From the NCBI GenBank assembly GCA_038030265.1, contig CM075937.1:29740198-29804197 (forward strand): 64,000 bases of DNA, written 5' to 3'. This stretch comes from Corythucha ciliata. Lineage: Eukaryota > Arthropoda > Insecta > Hemiptera > Tingidae. Position numbers and translations under genes: made by a program. Positions 1 through 11,066 of the stretch are shown here, one piece after another. Each line of letters starts with the position of its first letter. Within the stretch, counting starts at the first letter, position 1. Below the pieces are notes generated by a model. It made no database searches, was not told where the DNA came from, and was given only the letters and a program-made list of their open reading frames with translations.

Positions 1-1500
1 ATGAATCTGCAGATCTGCACGCTACGGTGGGATGTGCTAGTTGTATTGACCAGGAGGGGTCAAAATTGAGGTGAATTACCATAAATTCTTGAATTAGCTA
101 TATTATGCATTTTGAGGCCGAAAATTTAACTCTAAGTGGCCGATCTGCAGGGTTGTATGAATCTGCAGATCTGCACGCTACGGGGGGAAGTGCTAGATGT
201 ATTGACCAGGAGGGGTCAAAATTGAGCTGAATTACTATATATTGTTGAATTAGCTCTATTATGCATTTTGAGGCTGAAAAATTAACGCTAGGTGGCCGAT
301 CTGCAGACTTTTATGAATCTGCAGATCTGCACGATACGGGGGAAGTGCCTGTTATATTGTCAAGGAGGGGTCAAAATTGAGGTGAATCACCTCAAATTGT
401 TGGATTAGCTTTAGTATGCATTTTGAAGCTGAAAAATTAACGCTAAGTGGCCGATCTGCAGGCTTTTATGAATCTGCAGATCTGCACGCTACAGGGGGAA
501 GTGCTAGTTGTATTGACCAGGAGGGGTCAAAATTGAGGTGAATAACCCCAAATTGTTGGACTAGCTTTAGCATGCACTTTGAGGCTGAGCAATTAACTCT
601 AAGTGGCCGATCTGCGGGGTTTTATGAATCTGCAGATCTGCACGCTACGGGGGGATGTGCTAGTTATATTGACCAGGAGGGGTCAAAATTCAGGTGAATT
701 ACCATAAATTCTTGAATTAGCTATAATATGCATTTTGAGGCCGAAAATTTAACTCTAAGTGGCCGATCTGCAGGGTTTTATGAATCTGCAGATCTGCACG
801 CTACGGGGGGAAGTGCTAGTTGTATTGACCAGGAGGGGTCAATATTGAGGTAAATCACTTCAAATTGTTGGATTAGCTTTAGTATGCATTTTGAGGCTGA
901 AGAATTAACGCTAAGTGGCCGATCTGCAGGCTTTTATGAATCTGCAGATCTGCACGATACGGGGGAAGTGCCTGTTATATTGTCATGGAGGGGTCAAAAT
1001 TGAGGTGAATCACCTCAAATTGTTGGATTAGCTTTAGTATGCATTTTGAAGCTGAAAAATTAACGCTAAGTGGCCGATCTGCAGGCTTTTATGAATCTGC
1101 AGATCTGCACGCTACGGGGGGAAGTGCTAGTTGTATTGACCAGGAGGTGTCAAAATTGAGGTAAATTACCTCAAATTGTTGGATTAGCTTTAGTATGCAT
1201 TTTGAAGCTGAAAAATTAACGCTAAGTGGCCGATCTGCAGGCTTTTATGAATCTGCAGATCTGCACGCTACAGGGGGATGTGCTAGTTGTATTGACCAGG
1301 AGGGGTCAAAATTGAGGTGAATAACCTCAAATTGTTGACTTGCTTTAGCATGCATTTTGGGGCTGAACAATTAACTCTAAGTGGCCGATCTGCAGGCTTT
1401 TATGAATCTGCAGATCTGCACGCTACGGGGGGAAGTTCCTGTTGTATATACATGGAAGCGTCAAAATTTAAGCAATTTTTTGTAAATGGTATGATTGGCC
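1..1500. repeat. 155/156-bp satellite array with higher-order structure
   Basis: About 9.5 head-to-tail units, continuing off the left edge. The anchor AGATCTGCAC recurs at 11, 167, 323, 478, 634, 790, 946, 1101, 1257 and 1412, so the period is 155 or 156 bp. Each unit contains CTGCAGATCTGCA, GGAGGGGTCAAAATTGAGG and AAGTGGCCGATCTGCAG. Sequence variants show that units 1 and 5, and units 3 and 7, are more alike than neighbours (same GTGCCTGTTATATTG and CCATAAATTC variants, offset ~623 bp). Units 4 and 9 also match, with one extra unit between them. Short open frames inside the array are fortuitous. Confidence 0.95.
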
Positions 1501-1662
1501 GTTGCATGCAATTGAAGTCTGAGCGAATTAAGTAAAAGTTATTGTTCGAGTGTGTCGCTTCATTACTGTCTTATTAAAATATGTTCGGTAATATTGTGCC
1601 TATTATTGGTCTACTTTAACTCTATTTTTCAATTGTAGTCTCACTTTTGTTGAATTACGGAA

Positions 1663-1755
1663 TTTTAGGTGTTAATCTGCAGATTTGGGGTGTTAATCTG
1701 CAGATCTGCAGATGCGAGGTGTTAATCTTGCAGATCTGCAGATCTGCAGATCCGC
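1663..1755. repeat. Short GTGTTAATCTGCAGAT repeats beside the satellite
   Basis: Three imperfect copies of GGTGTTAATCTGCAGAT, followed by CTGCAGATCTGCAGATC, lie just right of the satellite. They share the CTGCAGATCTGCA core of the 155-bp unit and probably represent a decayed edge of the array or a source motif for it. Confidence 0.6.
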
Positions 1756-3010
1756 GTTTTAGACAGACCCGCTTGAGAGGCCCAGCTAAGATAGTAATTA
1801 ACGAAAGCAGTAAGTTGCTGAGGACAATATTTGAAAATCAGTGGCTAAAGTATCATTAACTATGGCAAAAATGTCGGTTTTTGACATGAGAAGGATACAC
1901 CTGTAGTTCACGATTAAAGGCGAGTTTTCTTGGATGGATAATTGCCCTTTCTATACGCCCAATGTTCAGTTCCCGTCCTGAGGTGAAATTGCTGATTTCC
2001 TCGATGAGTTTGAAGTTGGTATTTTACTGCTGAATTGGTATATTCGACTACATTGACGTTCTACTGACGTATTATTAATTATACATAATGGAACACGATC
2101 TGTTAATTCCTGTGAAATTTCCAGAAGCCTGTGGAAGAACTTACAATGAGAGTGAGTGTATAAATTCCACACTTTAAGTAATCAGAAGGTGACGAACGTT
2201 TCAGGATTTGTTATCGTCGATGAATGTCGGCTGTGGGTTACTCCATTATGCGTTCGCTGGAAAGCAACTGCCCACCCGTGTCCTCTCATGCTGCGCCCCT
2301 GGACGTTTGTGTGACGAACCTCCTCTCCAGTCAAATATCGTTCCGCATGTAAAATTTAAATCACTATAGCATTCATTTTTAAAATCATTTCTTAATGCAA
2401 TTCCTATCGCCCCAAGCTTGACTACGTCCTGAAATCAAAATTAATTCCGCGTCATTACTCGTCTACGTAAGAATGCCGATGTACTCGACTTTGGATAGAG
2501 AGAGCGAGAGCCTCAACTCAAGCAAATCGCAGCCACGGAAAACTCAAAGGATCTGCGTTTTAGGCAGCACCCCCCCCCCCAACTAGGCACCAATTTTTCG
2601 TACGAAGTTTTCACCAATTTAGAAAAAAAGTTGTATTACCTAATTTTTTTTGCAGACCGGTTTCAATAATGCGTCCCATTTTCAATGCAGTTCAGTCCTA
2701 TTTAGTATTTAATCAGTTTACAGCACCTACAAACGCGAACACGGCTTAGCTGAAAACATCTACTTCTTCACTACTAATACTCATCCCTCTAGCGAAATTC
2801 CTGGAGTTTTTTTTTACGGAGCAAACAAACCTCTTCGGACAAACGCCACCTAAACTCTTCAAGATCTGTTCTGTTCGGGTTTCGCTTGAAGGGATGAGTA
2901 GAAGGCGAAAAGTGAAGGAGAATAAATATGCATTCGGCTAAGCCGTGTACGCGTTTGTTGATTCTACATATAATCTCTTCGAGTACAACTAGATAAAAAT
3001 GAAAATGGGA
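1756..3010. other. No gene recognised
   Basis: AT-rich unique-looking sequence. It has a run of C at 2570-2580 and a possible short open frame on the minus strand (1966-2172) with no recognisable domain. Confidence 0.5.
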
Positions 3011-3016
3011 TGCAAC

Positions 3017-3574
3017 AAGAACAATAAAATCGCAATTAAACGGCTGGTTCTGATTTTTTAATATGTTGTTAGGACCAATACCAGTAGTCTAAATCCAAGT
3101 TTGCAGCTTCGAAAGACCTGTGCTACTTTCATAGCACTCGAAAAACAGCGGAATATTTGCAATTTTTCCAGTGCTTTTACTATTATCTCCTAAACTATAC
3201 ATTCTTCGTTAATAAACGCGAACTACAATTTTCAAGTATATTAAATTCGCTAAAATTTGCGACATAGCCCAGCTCTGTGGGACAGATATAGTAGCCAAGA
3301 TACAGCTCTTCAAAATTAATAATTTATTGTTTTTTAAAGAGATTTTAAGTTTATAAAAAGTTGAAAATCTCCCTCTAAAACTTCATTTGGCGCTGTTAGC
3401 GTTCAATTTGTGATAGAACATTGCTCAGTGGTAAGTTTCACACAAAACAAAGCCAAAAATTCCATCATTTTGGCAAAACAAATTACCAATTTTAAAGCGC
3501 TGTATCTTGGCTACTATCTAATCTACAGATCTGGGCCAGGTCTCAAATTAAAGGAAATTCAATATACTTTTTTA

Positions 3575-3611
<37 letters not shown>

Positions 3612-4105
3612 CATGTTTAAGATACAGCCGTTAAGAATTGGTATTTTTTTTTTGCAACCAAAAAAGTGATATTGTTTTGAGTGAAACCAACCTCTGACAA
3701 ATTTTCTATTACAAATTCGAGGACTCACAGTTCCACACAAGGTTTTGGAGAGAGCGTTAGAAATCTTTTTGTGAAAACAAATTACCAATTTTGAAGAGCT
3801 GCATCTTGGCTAACGTCTGACCTACAGAGCTGGATCAGGGTTCAAATTGTAGCGTATTTAATATACCTACTTGAAAAACGTAGTTCACGTGTATTGTCGA
3901 AGAAAGCGTAGTTTAGGAAAGATAATAAAAGAAAAACGAGAAGAGTGCTAATATTCCGCGGTTTTTCGACTGCTACGAAAGTAGCACAGGTTTTTCGATG
4001 CTGCAAACTTGGATGTACACTACTGGTACTGGTTCTAACAACAAACTAAAAAATCATAACTAGCCGCTTAATTGTTATTTTAGCTATTTTTAGTGTTCTT
4101 TTCGA
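3017..4105. mobile_element. Foldback element, ~1.1 kb
   Basis: The two halves are imperfect reverse complements. The left arm has TTTTTTAATATGTTGTTAGG, CCAAGTTTGCAGCTTCGAAA, GTGCTACTTTCATAGCA and GCGGAATATT. The right arm carries the same motifs inverted at 3950-4050. Inner parts repeat a segment with GATACAGCTCTTCAAAAT in direct and inverted copies (3290, 3490, 3785). A poly-T tract (3584-3606) sits near the centre. No transposase is visible. A decayed end fragment related to it lies near 50480-50560. Confidence 0.75.
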
Positions 4106-4740
4106 CTGGCCTAAAATAATAATTAATTGGCCGAGAATCCCTTGAATCGTATATCAATATTGTCCCATGAAGTAAAGAGTGTGGCCGCCTCTCACACGGA
4201 AGAATCACACGGAAGCGACGGTTGAACGTTAGCCCTGGACCATCGGTGGCCTTTTCAAACTCACAGACCCAATCAACACAAGTCCACGGTCGACGGACCC
4301 CTCAGCTCATCCTGCCTACAATGCCGTAATGATTTTGCTACTGAAATACTGTAATAATAATAAAATTGAAGAAATCATCATAAACCTAATTAATATTAAT
4401 ATAATTCTTCCAGTTTCAAATATTCATTGCCTCAATTCGTTGAAAAAAGAAAAATTGTAAAGTCAATCTCATTCGTTCTGAAGCTGTCAATTGGAAAACT
4501 ACGAATTTCCGGTTGACGACCGCTGATCTTGTTCATACATCCAAAATAGATACAGGAAAACAAATACAAAAAAGGCTCTTCCAGTAGTGTTTGGCTTTAG
4601 AAGGGTTTAGAGTGGGATTTGCGAGCTGCACTAGTGAAAAAAGTCTAGTAAAATTGATCAGAATAATACTGTCCGCATAAAATAAGAGAGAATAAAACAT
4701 AATCTATAACCACAACCTGACACTTTTATTCACCAGACAG
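4106..4740. other. No gene recognised
   Basis: AT-rich stretch with no convincing coding potential, repeat family or RNA gene. Confidence 0.4.
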
Positions 4741-4820
4741 CCTGGGAGCCCGCCCGTGAGGCAGAGCCTCGATCCGAACAGGCCTCTTCAGGCCTCACGG
4801 CCCTCCCGGTGGGTGAAATC
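4741..4820. repeat. GC-rich imperfect inverted repeat
   Basis: CCCGTGAGGC near 4753 pairs with GCCTCACGG near 4793, giving a strong hairpin in AT-rich surroundings. It does not fold into a tRNA cloverleaf with recognisable A and B boxes. It lies just upstream of a retrotransposon 3' remnant and may belong to it. Confidence 0.45.
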
Positions 4821-4880
4821 GGCACAATCGTTTAAAAAATCAAAACTCCCATTTTCGGACAAATTAAAGGGGGCTTGCAG

Positions 4881-5160
4881 CTACTCAGTAGGGTTATGGC
4901 GGAAACCGGCCGCATTGGCTTGCGGATAGCGTGGCCCGGACTCATAAACCACAGCCAGGTAAAATTGCACAACAAGCTGCCGACAAGAGCAATGCTTCTG
5001 GGAGTGCGAACGTTCAAGAAGTGGCTGAAGAACTTTTTAATGGGCAACGCGTAAAACGCGTTCACGTCCGAGTTCGATTAGGCAGTCTGACGAAGCTATA
5101 CAACAATTTATTGTTGGAACGTGCTAATGAATAATTATTATTATTATTATTATTATTATA
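4881..5160 (+). pseudogene. 3' end of a truncated non-LTR retrotransposon
   Basis: One frame reads NKLPTRAMLLGVRTFKKWLK then NFLMGNA and a stop at 5053-5055. This resembles the C-terminal tail seen after many CR1/Jockey-type reverse transcriptases, where a Leu-Pro motif is followed by FKxxLKxxL. About 75 bp later comes an (ATT)n microsatellite (5131-5159), a common 3' tail of such elements. The reverse-transcriptase core is missing. An overlapping 67-codon frame starting with MARTHK is probably a shadow. The assignment rests only on the tail motif plus the microsatellite. Confidence 0.45.
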
Positions 5161-6894
5161 CACTTCTCACTGTTGATAGGTGACTTTTCTATCGACTAGC
5201 GGAACGGTGACGTACCGAGTTGCTGTAAAGAAATGAACGGGCACTTGATTATGATCAAGCTTTCGATCTAATTTGAAATCTTCTTAAAGACCTGATTGGC
5301 ATAGATGAACAACACATAAGGTCAACAGCAAAGTAAATTAAAAAAGCAAGCGATATGAGTGCATACCTGGTCGATAATTCCAAGTGAACGAATATAGCAA
5401 CATAATAAGTGTCCTCCTACGTCGCAAATTAAAAACTAGATACTCTTGGTCCGCTAACGCCAAAGAACCAGATACACGGAATGCACAAAACAGGTCGGAT
5501 GAGTGAAGGTTGGGTGTGTCGTGAAAGAGAGAAGGGGATCTGACCACAAGTGCTCAGTGTTTTTCGTACACATCGGATTAACCGCCGATGTGCCGAGTAA
5601 TGTCATCCATCGCAATCACGCATCGCATTTTCACTTCATTCTATCTGAAAAAGCAAGCCTTAGCCAGCCAATCAAGGCATGTTTAGACTTGGCATCTACT
5701 TACCCAGTTCACTTTGAGTTAGGTGCCTGGGAGCTTCAAGTTCGACGATTTCAGTACAACTGAAGAATCTTCGAACAATCGTATTCGATTTACCAGAGAC
5801 TTATCCTTATAATTGGAGACAAAGATTTATTAGGCGATCAGGGTCCTATGGGACCTTATTACGGTGTGACTCACAGTTGTCGCTGTCATGCTACGGTTTT
5901 CTTGCACTTCTATACATTTTCTGGGGCAGTGGGGTCATGCGATTTGACCCAGTCTTTTTCGTTGGGCTAGGAACCGGCTGTTTTAGGCAGGCATAAGTCA
6001 CGCTCGTGCCTCGTATTAGGTACTTTGATAAAATTATCCAAAACTTCGTGAAGTACGACCGGTATAAATTCATGAGATGAGATTTGAAAAGGCGCTTTGA
6101 TGACTTTTTGCGAATGTGACGTCTTCTCCTTGAGGAGGGCTACATGGCCTCTGCACCACTCATTCCAGATATGCGCCCTTATATTTCATAATATCCATAT
6201 CCAATCATGGTATGGGACGACTAAAGAACGCAGTATCAGGGGGAATAAGTTTCTGAGGAGAACGGGAAACCAGACATGCACAGCTGCTGCATTCCATACA
6301 GTGTGAAAGGCTGAAAGCGAAGAGAAAGAGAAAACGGAACATATAATTAACCCCGCCACCCTTTCATGTTACTAACGACTCCGTCATGCGCAGAGAAAAC
6401 GATAGCTACGAGACTTCGTGTGGTCACTTCCTTCAGCTTTTGTCCCCCTTTGTCATTATGTTCAAGTTTGATATTTCATCAAACCGTTATGAAGAATTAT
6501 GGAGCCATCGGACAGAGCACAATTACGTTCGCCCTGCATTATATAGACTTGTGAGGCCTTTTGAGCCCAGTGGACAAAATAATTGTTGAGTCTCATCTCA
6601 CCTCAGTACGACGATTAATTGCCAGAAAAAAGTTGAAGTAGGTGGTGACCGAAATGCCGGTAGCAGATATTGAACTGGATATAAAGCGTTTCTCACTGAA
6701 TATGGCCACAGTTTAAGTCACGTGAAATTATTTTCAAGTTGCGTGGATTAGAAAATTAATTAAAATACATTTCACTTCGTCACCTCACAAAAAAAATTAA
6801 CTCCGACTTGATAAATTGATAACAGACAACTGTAAACAACAAAAAAGCGGTTCGCATATGGATAGAGAACCTATAATCAGACAGGTAAAATCAC
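5161..6894. other. No gene recognised
   Basis: Several short open frames (60-86 codons) occur on both strands, for example 5503-5763 (+). None shows a signal peptide, known motif or exon signals that join into a gene. Confidence 0.4.
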
Positions 6895-7021
6895 AGACGC
6901 CATGTTCACTCTTATCAATTATCAGTCTTGTAAAATCCACCTTTTGTTGATGTTTTGTGAATGTCAACAAACCACCCCCAACCAGTCTTATTTAACTGAT
7001 AAGAACGAACATGGCGCCGTA
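6895..7021. mobile_element. Short MITE-like inverted repeat
   Basis: CGCCATGTTCACTCTTATCA at 6898 pairs with TGATAAGAACGAACATGGCG near 6998-7017. The arms are ~22 bp with a ~85 bp centre and no coding capacity. The superfamily is not clear. Confidence 0.6.
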
Positions 7022-7221
7022 TGCGTCTACTCGTCTTTAAAGGTTCCTTAATATGGATAATGATATAGCTCATAGTAATAGTGGTGCTATCTGTAGTGAG
7101 CAATTATCCCAACCCCAGATTGGTTACACGTTATCACCACGAACTGAATGACTTGGTTTTCCATATGACTTTGGTCCATAAGAAACTTGTCGATCTATAA
7201 TTTGAAGGTAATCTTCGGCAG

Positions 7222-7303
7222 ACGATACTTTCAGCTGTCAATTCCGTTTTACCGTTCAGTAAACGATACTTTCAGCTGTCAATTCCGTTTTACCGTTCAG
7301 TAA
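7222..7303 (+). repeat. 41-bp tandem duplication
   Basis: A 41-bp unit beginning ACGATACTTTCAGCTGTCAA occurs twice in a row (7222 and 7263) with no visible difference, so it is a recent slippage-type duplication. Confidence 0.9.
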
Positions 7304-8217
7304 AAGCCGCAGTAGTTTTTTAAATTAAAATTCGTTTCCAAACTTCAATGCTTTGACTTGTATGATCGTTTCCAATAGTTTTCTCACCCCATTATTTGGA
7401 TTCCTAGAGAGAGGGAAGTGAGCCAATTTTTTCGTTTACGCTCTCTCTATTATTTATCTGTACTCAACGGTTCCAACCATTCGCTGGACAGGCGTAATCT
7501 GTTCTGAGCTATCGTTTAAGCCTGGACTAGTAAACTTTAATTAGGCCCGGGTCGACCACATGGGTTTAAAGCTCCGTTTAACATCAACGTCGAGCCAGAA
7601 ACAGTTATAACGCGCTTTGCCAAGTCAAAGAAGAGAAAAATAGAATTTTTTTCCTACACACGATGGTAAAGCTTGACTTTGAAGCCGGAAAACAATCGAC
7701 AAAGTACATCATTGTCTGACGGTAGTAGAATTTCATTTTCGGACAGTTTAGCGGAGGTAAAATTTATTTGTCGGACAGTTCATAGTTTCCGAATTGACCG
7801 ATTCACGATATAGCGCTGTTTCGCGGGATTCGGGCCTATGCCTATCATGTGTACACAGACGATTTGGTGAGGATGAGAAGGAAGAAGCTCTTCTTAACAT
7901 ATTAACTTGTATTGTTCCGCACCAGACCATAACTACATTAATGCAGATTGTATGTTTTCTTTGATTTTCCCGACGTAAACAATTCTTCACAGTCACACAA
8001 AATCCTCTCCAGACTCGTTTTGTTCCATTTCGGCTTTCGAATAACAACTGTTTCAATTCTTATCCATCATATGAAGGATGAAGGCATGTATTGAAGGAGG
8101 CACCACCTTCTACCATTATATTGAAGGAGCCAAAAATAACCTCTATCGTGGCCATAAAATTAATTTATGGCTCCACTATTTTAATTTCTACGTGTAGGAT
8201 AAAAAATAGTGTGTACG
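7304..8217. other. No gene recognised
   Basis: A 102-codon open frame on the minus strand (7748-8056) has no recognisable motif or splice context. A short palindrome (GGCCATAAAATTAATTTATGG) lies near 8150. Confidence 0.4.
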
Positions 8218-8321
8218 CCACGGAGGTAAAGTGGTTTCCAAACCTCGAGGAGGGGCAGTCGCGGCCGCCCGACTGCCACATCTCCTCTCCTCTTGGAAAC
8301 ACCCACTTTACCTCCTACGGT
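8218..8321. mobile_element. Short inverted-repeat element (MITE-like)
   Basis: CGGAGGTAAAGTGGTTTCCAA on the left pairs with TTGGAAACACCCACTTTACC on the right, around a GC-rich centre with a NotI-like GCGGCCGC. About 100 bp long and non-coding. Confidence 0.65.
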
Positions 8322-8930
8322 ACAATATACTATTGTTTTGGACTGACCAATAATGTAGTCTCACTTTTTCATTTTATTATGCTATTATAGCAAATGTTCA
8401 GTTTATTACAATACATTAATTTGAATGCGTTTATCAAAATTAATTTTCTTTTCCAAGTTTTCTTCTTCAAAATTAGTTTTCTTTTCCAAACCCCCACCAG
8501 TCTGTGATGTTTGATTTCAAACTTGAGCAGCTGAATAGGCTTAACTGTGAATGTGAATTTACGCCTTATAGCTCCGCATCCACAGCAACACTAATCTCGG
8601 TCACAGTTAAACTCGGTCGATTCAACTTTCCTGCCCACTCTACAAGACCACATTAATTCAATCATACGTTCAACGGTTCAACTTGAGTTGCTGAAACGTC
8701 AAACCATTCAATTTCGATTCAACAGTGCGGAAGCACATTGGGTTCATTCGTTTATCGTCCGGAGCTGCACTATAGCACTAAAAGTACTAACATTCCATTA
8801 TTTTTTCGCGTTATTCCACATGATAACCCGCGAGGTTACAAAATTTCGTGCTGCTCGGAATAGTCCGGGACGACAAACGAATTGACCTATTAAGATGATA
8901 CTGGAGGAAGCCTCCCCCCTCCCATATAGT
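8322..8930. other. No gene recognised
   Basis: AT-rich sequence with a small direct repeat of TTTTCTTTTCCAA near 8445-8490. No supported gene. Confidence 0.4.
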
Positions 8931-8939
8931 CAAATAGCT

Positions 8940-8989
8940 TGAGAAGTGCGCACCCCCCCCCCTTGCGCACATTTCTGGATCCGCGCCTG
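8940..8989. mobile_element. Terminal fragment of a CAGGCGCG-type MITE
   Basis: A poly-C run followed by CTGGATCCGCGCCTG resembles the right terminus of the element at 9225-9528 and of the hAT-like MITE at 32724-33001. No matching left terminus is visible, so it is a truncated copy. Confidence 0.5.
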
Positions 8990-9224
8990 GGTACAAGGTA
9001 TCCCGCGGTATGTTAATCTGACGCGCTTTAGTGAATCCCGGGAGCCTGGGCTCCCCTATACTTGGGAGCAGTCCAGAAGCAGACGCTCAGTGTTTCAAAT
9101 TTTTGGACGCAGAGCAGCAGACCCTCCTCTCAAATGGGGTCTATTGAAATTCATTGAAGCAGTACCGCGCTTCTGGTTGCTGCGCCTGCGAGACTTGAGG
9201 TGTTCAAAAACCATACGGTCTGTT

Positions 9225-9528
9225 CAGGCGCGTATCCAGGGGGGATAGATCCCCCCTCCTGAAATTTCAGGCCTGCTTTACATCAAAAATTAGTTATTTC
9301 AATGCGAGAAATCTTCTCAGAAATCTCTCATTTCAAATGAGGGAAAGAATTTAATCAGAAATGAGGGAAGGAATTTAATCGGAAATGAGGACCTAACACC
9401 TCAGCTACTGGTTGCAGGGCCAACTCACCCACTGCTGTAGTACGGGAAAATCGCTTCATACCGCATGAAGGGGTGGGGGTGTGGTCAACCAGATTCCCCT
9501 CCGTAATTTTTTTCTGGGTACGCGCCTG
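9225..9528. mobile_element. hAT-like MITE, CAGGCGCG termini
   Basis: The left end CAGGCGCGTATCCAG and right end CTGGGTACGCGCCTG are inverted repeats, each followed inward by G/C runs. Flanking octamers are GGTCTGTT on the left and GGTCTAAG on the right. Their first five bases match, as expected for a decayed 8-bp target-site duplication. It belongs with the better preserved copy at 32724-33001. Confidence 0.65.
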
Positions 9529-9707
9529 GGTCTAAGGACTCTGCAATATGACAACTCATTTTTATTTTCATTTTAACCGAATTGTTTAATCAGTGGGGTG
9601 ATTCGCGGTTTGTAGGTACACATTCCGCGACGCACAGAAAAATTTAAAGTTATCGTACTAACAAAGACACGTAGGTATTCTTCCAATTTCACCTCCATCG
9701 TTTCTAT

Positions 9708-9844
9708 AGGCCCGTTCACAAGCTCTATGTTTGTGTTGTGTGGTGTCTAGGCAACCTATTAAAATGCTTCATTTTTCGAGGGAATAAATTTGTTTGGTTG
9801 CATAGACTCCACAGGCGCATAGCATAGAGCTTGTGAACGGGCCT
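9708..9844. mobile_element. 137-bp MITE, TAT target duplication
   Basis: Terminal inverted repeats AGGCCCGTTCACAAGCTCTA and TAGAGCTTGTGAACGGGCCT are perfect over 20 bp. The element is flanked on both sides by TAT (9705-9707 and 9845-9847). Non-coding; PIF/Harbinger-like by size and 3-bp duplication. Confidence 0.8.
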
Positions 9845-9859
9845 TATTGCGAGACTATT

Positions 9860-9998
9860 GGCCGTATTCAGAGCCTTACCGAAGCCTTAACTTAAGTTGT
9901 TCAACGATCATACGGTTTATTAAAATGTAATAATGTATCACCTGTTTTGAAGCACTTTAAGGAGGCCTTAAAGCTGAGGAACTTCTCTGAATACGGCC
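9860..9998. mobile_element. MITE with GGCCGTATTCAGAG termini
   Basis: GGCCGTATTCAGAG at the left end is repeated inverted as CTCTGAATACGGCC at the right end (outer ~14 bp), with an internal TTAAGGAGGCC/CTTAACTTAAG segment. Only 15 bp separate it from the previous MITE. The termini resemble those of the 1.4-kb element at 59371-60798. Confidence 0.75.
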
Positions 9999-10000
9999 CC

Positions 10001-10151
10001 AAGGCCCGTTTGCTAAGTCGTTCCTCGAAATTTCCTCGACTCCAACTTACCTCACAAACTGTAGAATCACATGTTATTTTATAATTTTTCCAGCTTGGGA
10101 GGGAGCTTTGAGGTTGAGGAAAATTCGAGGAACGACTTGGCATACGGGCTT
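10001..10151. mobile_element. MITE with AAGGCCCGTTTGC termini
   Basis: The left end AAGGCCCGTTTGCTAAGTCG and right end CGACTTGGCATACGGGCTT are inverted repeats. Inside them TTCCTCGAA and TTCGAGGAA extend the pairing. It directly abuts the preceding MITE. Confidence 0.75.
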
Positions 10152-11066
10152 AAATCTATACATATTACTCAATTACATACTTGTACGTAGTTGTACTCAA
10201 GAGGTAAAAGAGTAACGATTATAGTACGTTTCGAAATACATAGTCGCTTTTATGCATCAGTGACAAACGAACTCTTAAGCAGTGAATTTTGTAATAATTA
10301 CGGTTTATCACCTACAGTGCTCAGGTTTATTCATAAACTAAATTCATCGCATGGGTATAAATGCTAGACCCTTCCGCCTCAACCGGCTTCCTGGCTACTG
10401 CATATAGTGAGCCCTCGTGTATCTGGAGTGGAAAGAATTTATTATAATTAGATCGCTTATGGAAGGAGAACCGTCGGAATATCTATCGTTCTAAATTTTC
10501 AGTGTCAATTTTACTCTGCACCATACAATATAGATCCCCACCCCGAGAAATAACAGCATACCAAGAAATTCGTTTGGATTCGGATGAAGTCAATTTTACT
10601 TTAATCCTGTGGGAAACTAACGATCTTGTAAATAAAGAGGGAAGAACTTCGTCACATTATTGACTATTTTATTTTATACATTTATTCTCAAGAGAGGAAA
10701 AAGAGAGAGGAATGACGATAGTGGGATGCACACAAAGATTGATTAAACTCGGCCCAGCTATCTTCTAATTTATCGTCTCTTTTGAATTCGTTGAAAACCA
10801 TCTGGTTTTTTAAAACACATTTTACAAGGATGATAACTACGACACTGTTTATACGGTTTTCCAAAGTTATTTAGTGCGACAATAATACAAATAAAAGAGC
10901 TTAATCTGAAATTGTGAGTGTGATGGTTTTATGTGGAACGAGTTGCCGAGCTGTGGCAAATTGCGCTTATTGAATATACAAAATCAATTCCCTCCAGCCT
11001 GGCTGCGAAGGCTGTTTCCGCTTTTTAAATTCGCAGTGAAGGGAAGAGAAAGCCACTCAGAACAAG
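10152..11066. other. Upstream region of the fucosidase gene
   Basis: No repeat or gene is recognised. The sequence becomes more GC-balanced just before the start codon. Promoter and 5' UTR of the fucosidase gene should lie here, but no clear TATA box or initiator can be named. Confidence 0.4.

Noticed and set aside
1..1500. CRISPR array
   Set aside because: The regular repeats have no unique spacers: whole 155-bp units are alike, as in a eukaryotic satellite.
4741..4820. tRNA or tRNA-derived SINE head
   Set aside because: The GC-rich hairpin does not give a cloverleaf, and I could not find matching A and B boxes.
5503..5763. 86-codon frame as a small gene
   Set aside because: No signal peptide, motif, polyadenylation signal or neighbouring exon.
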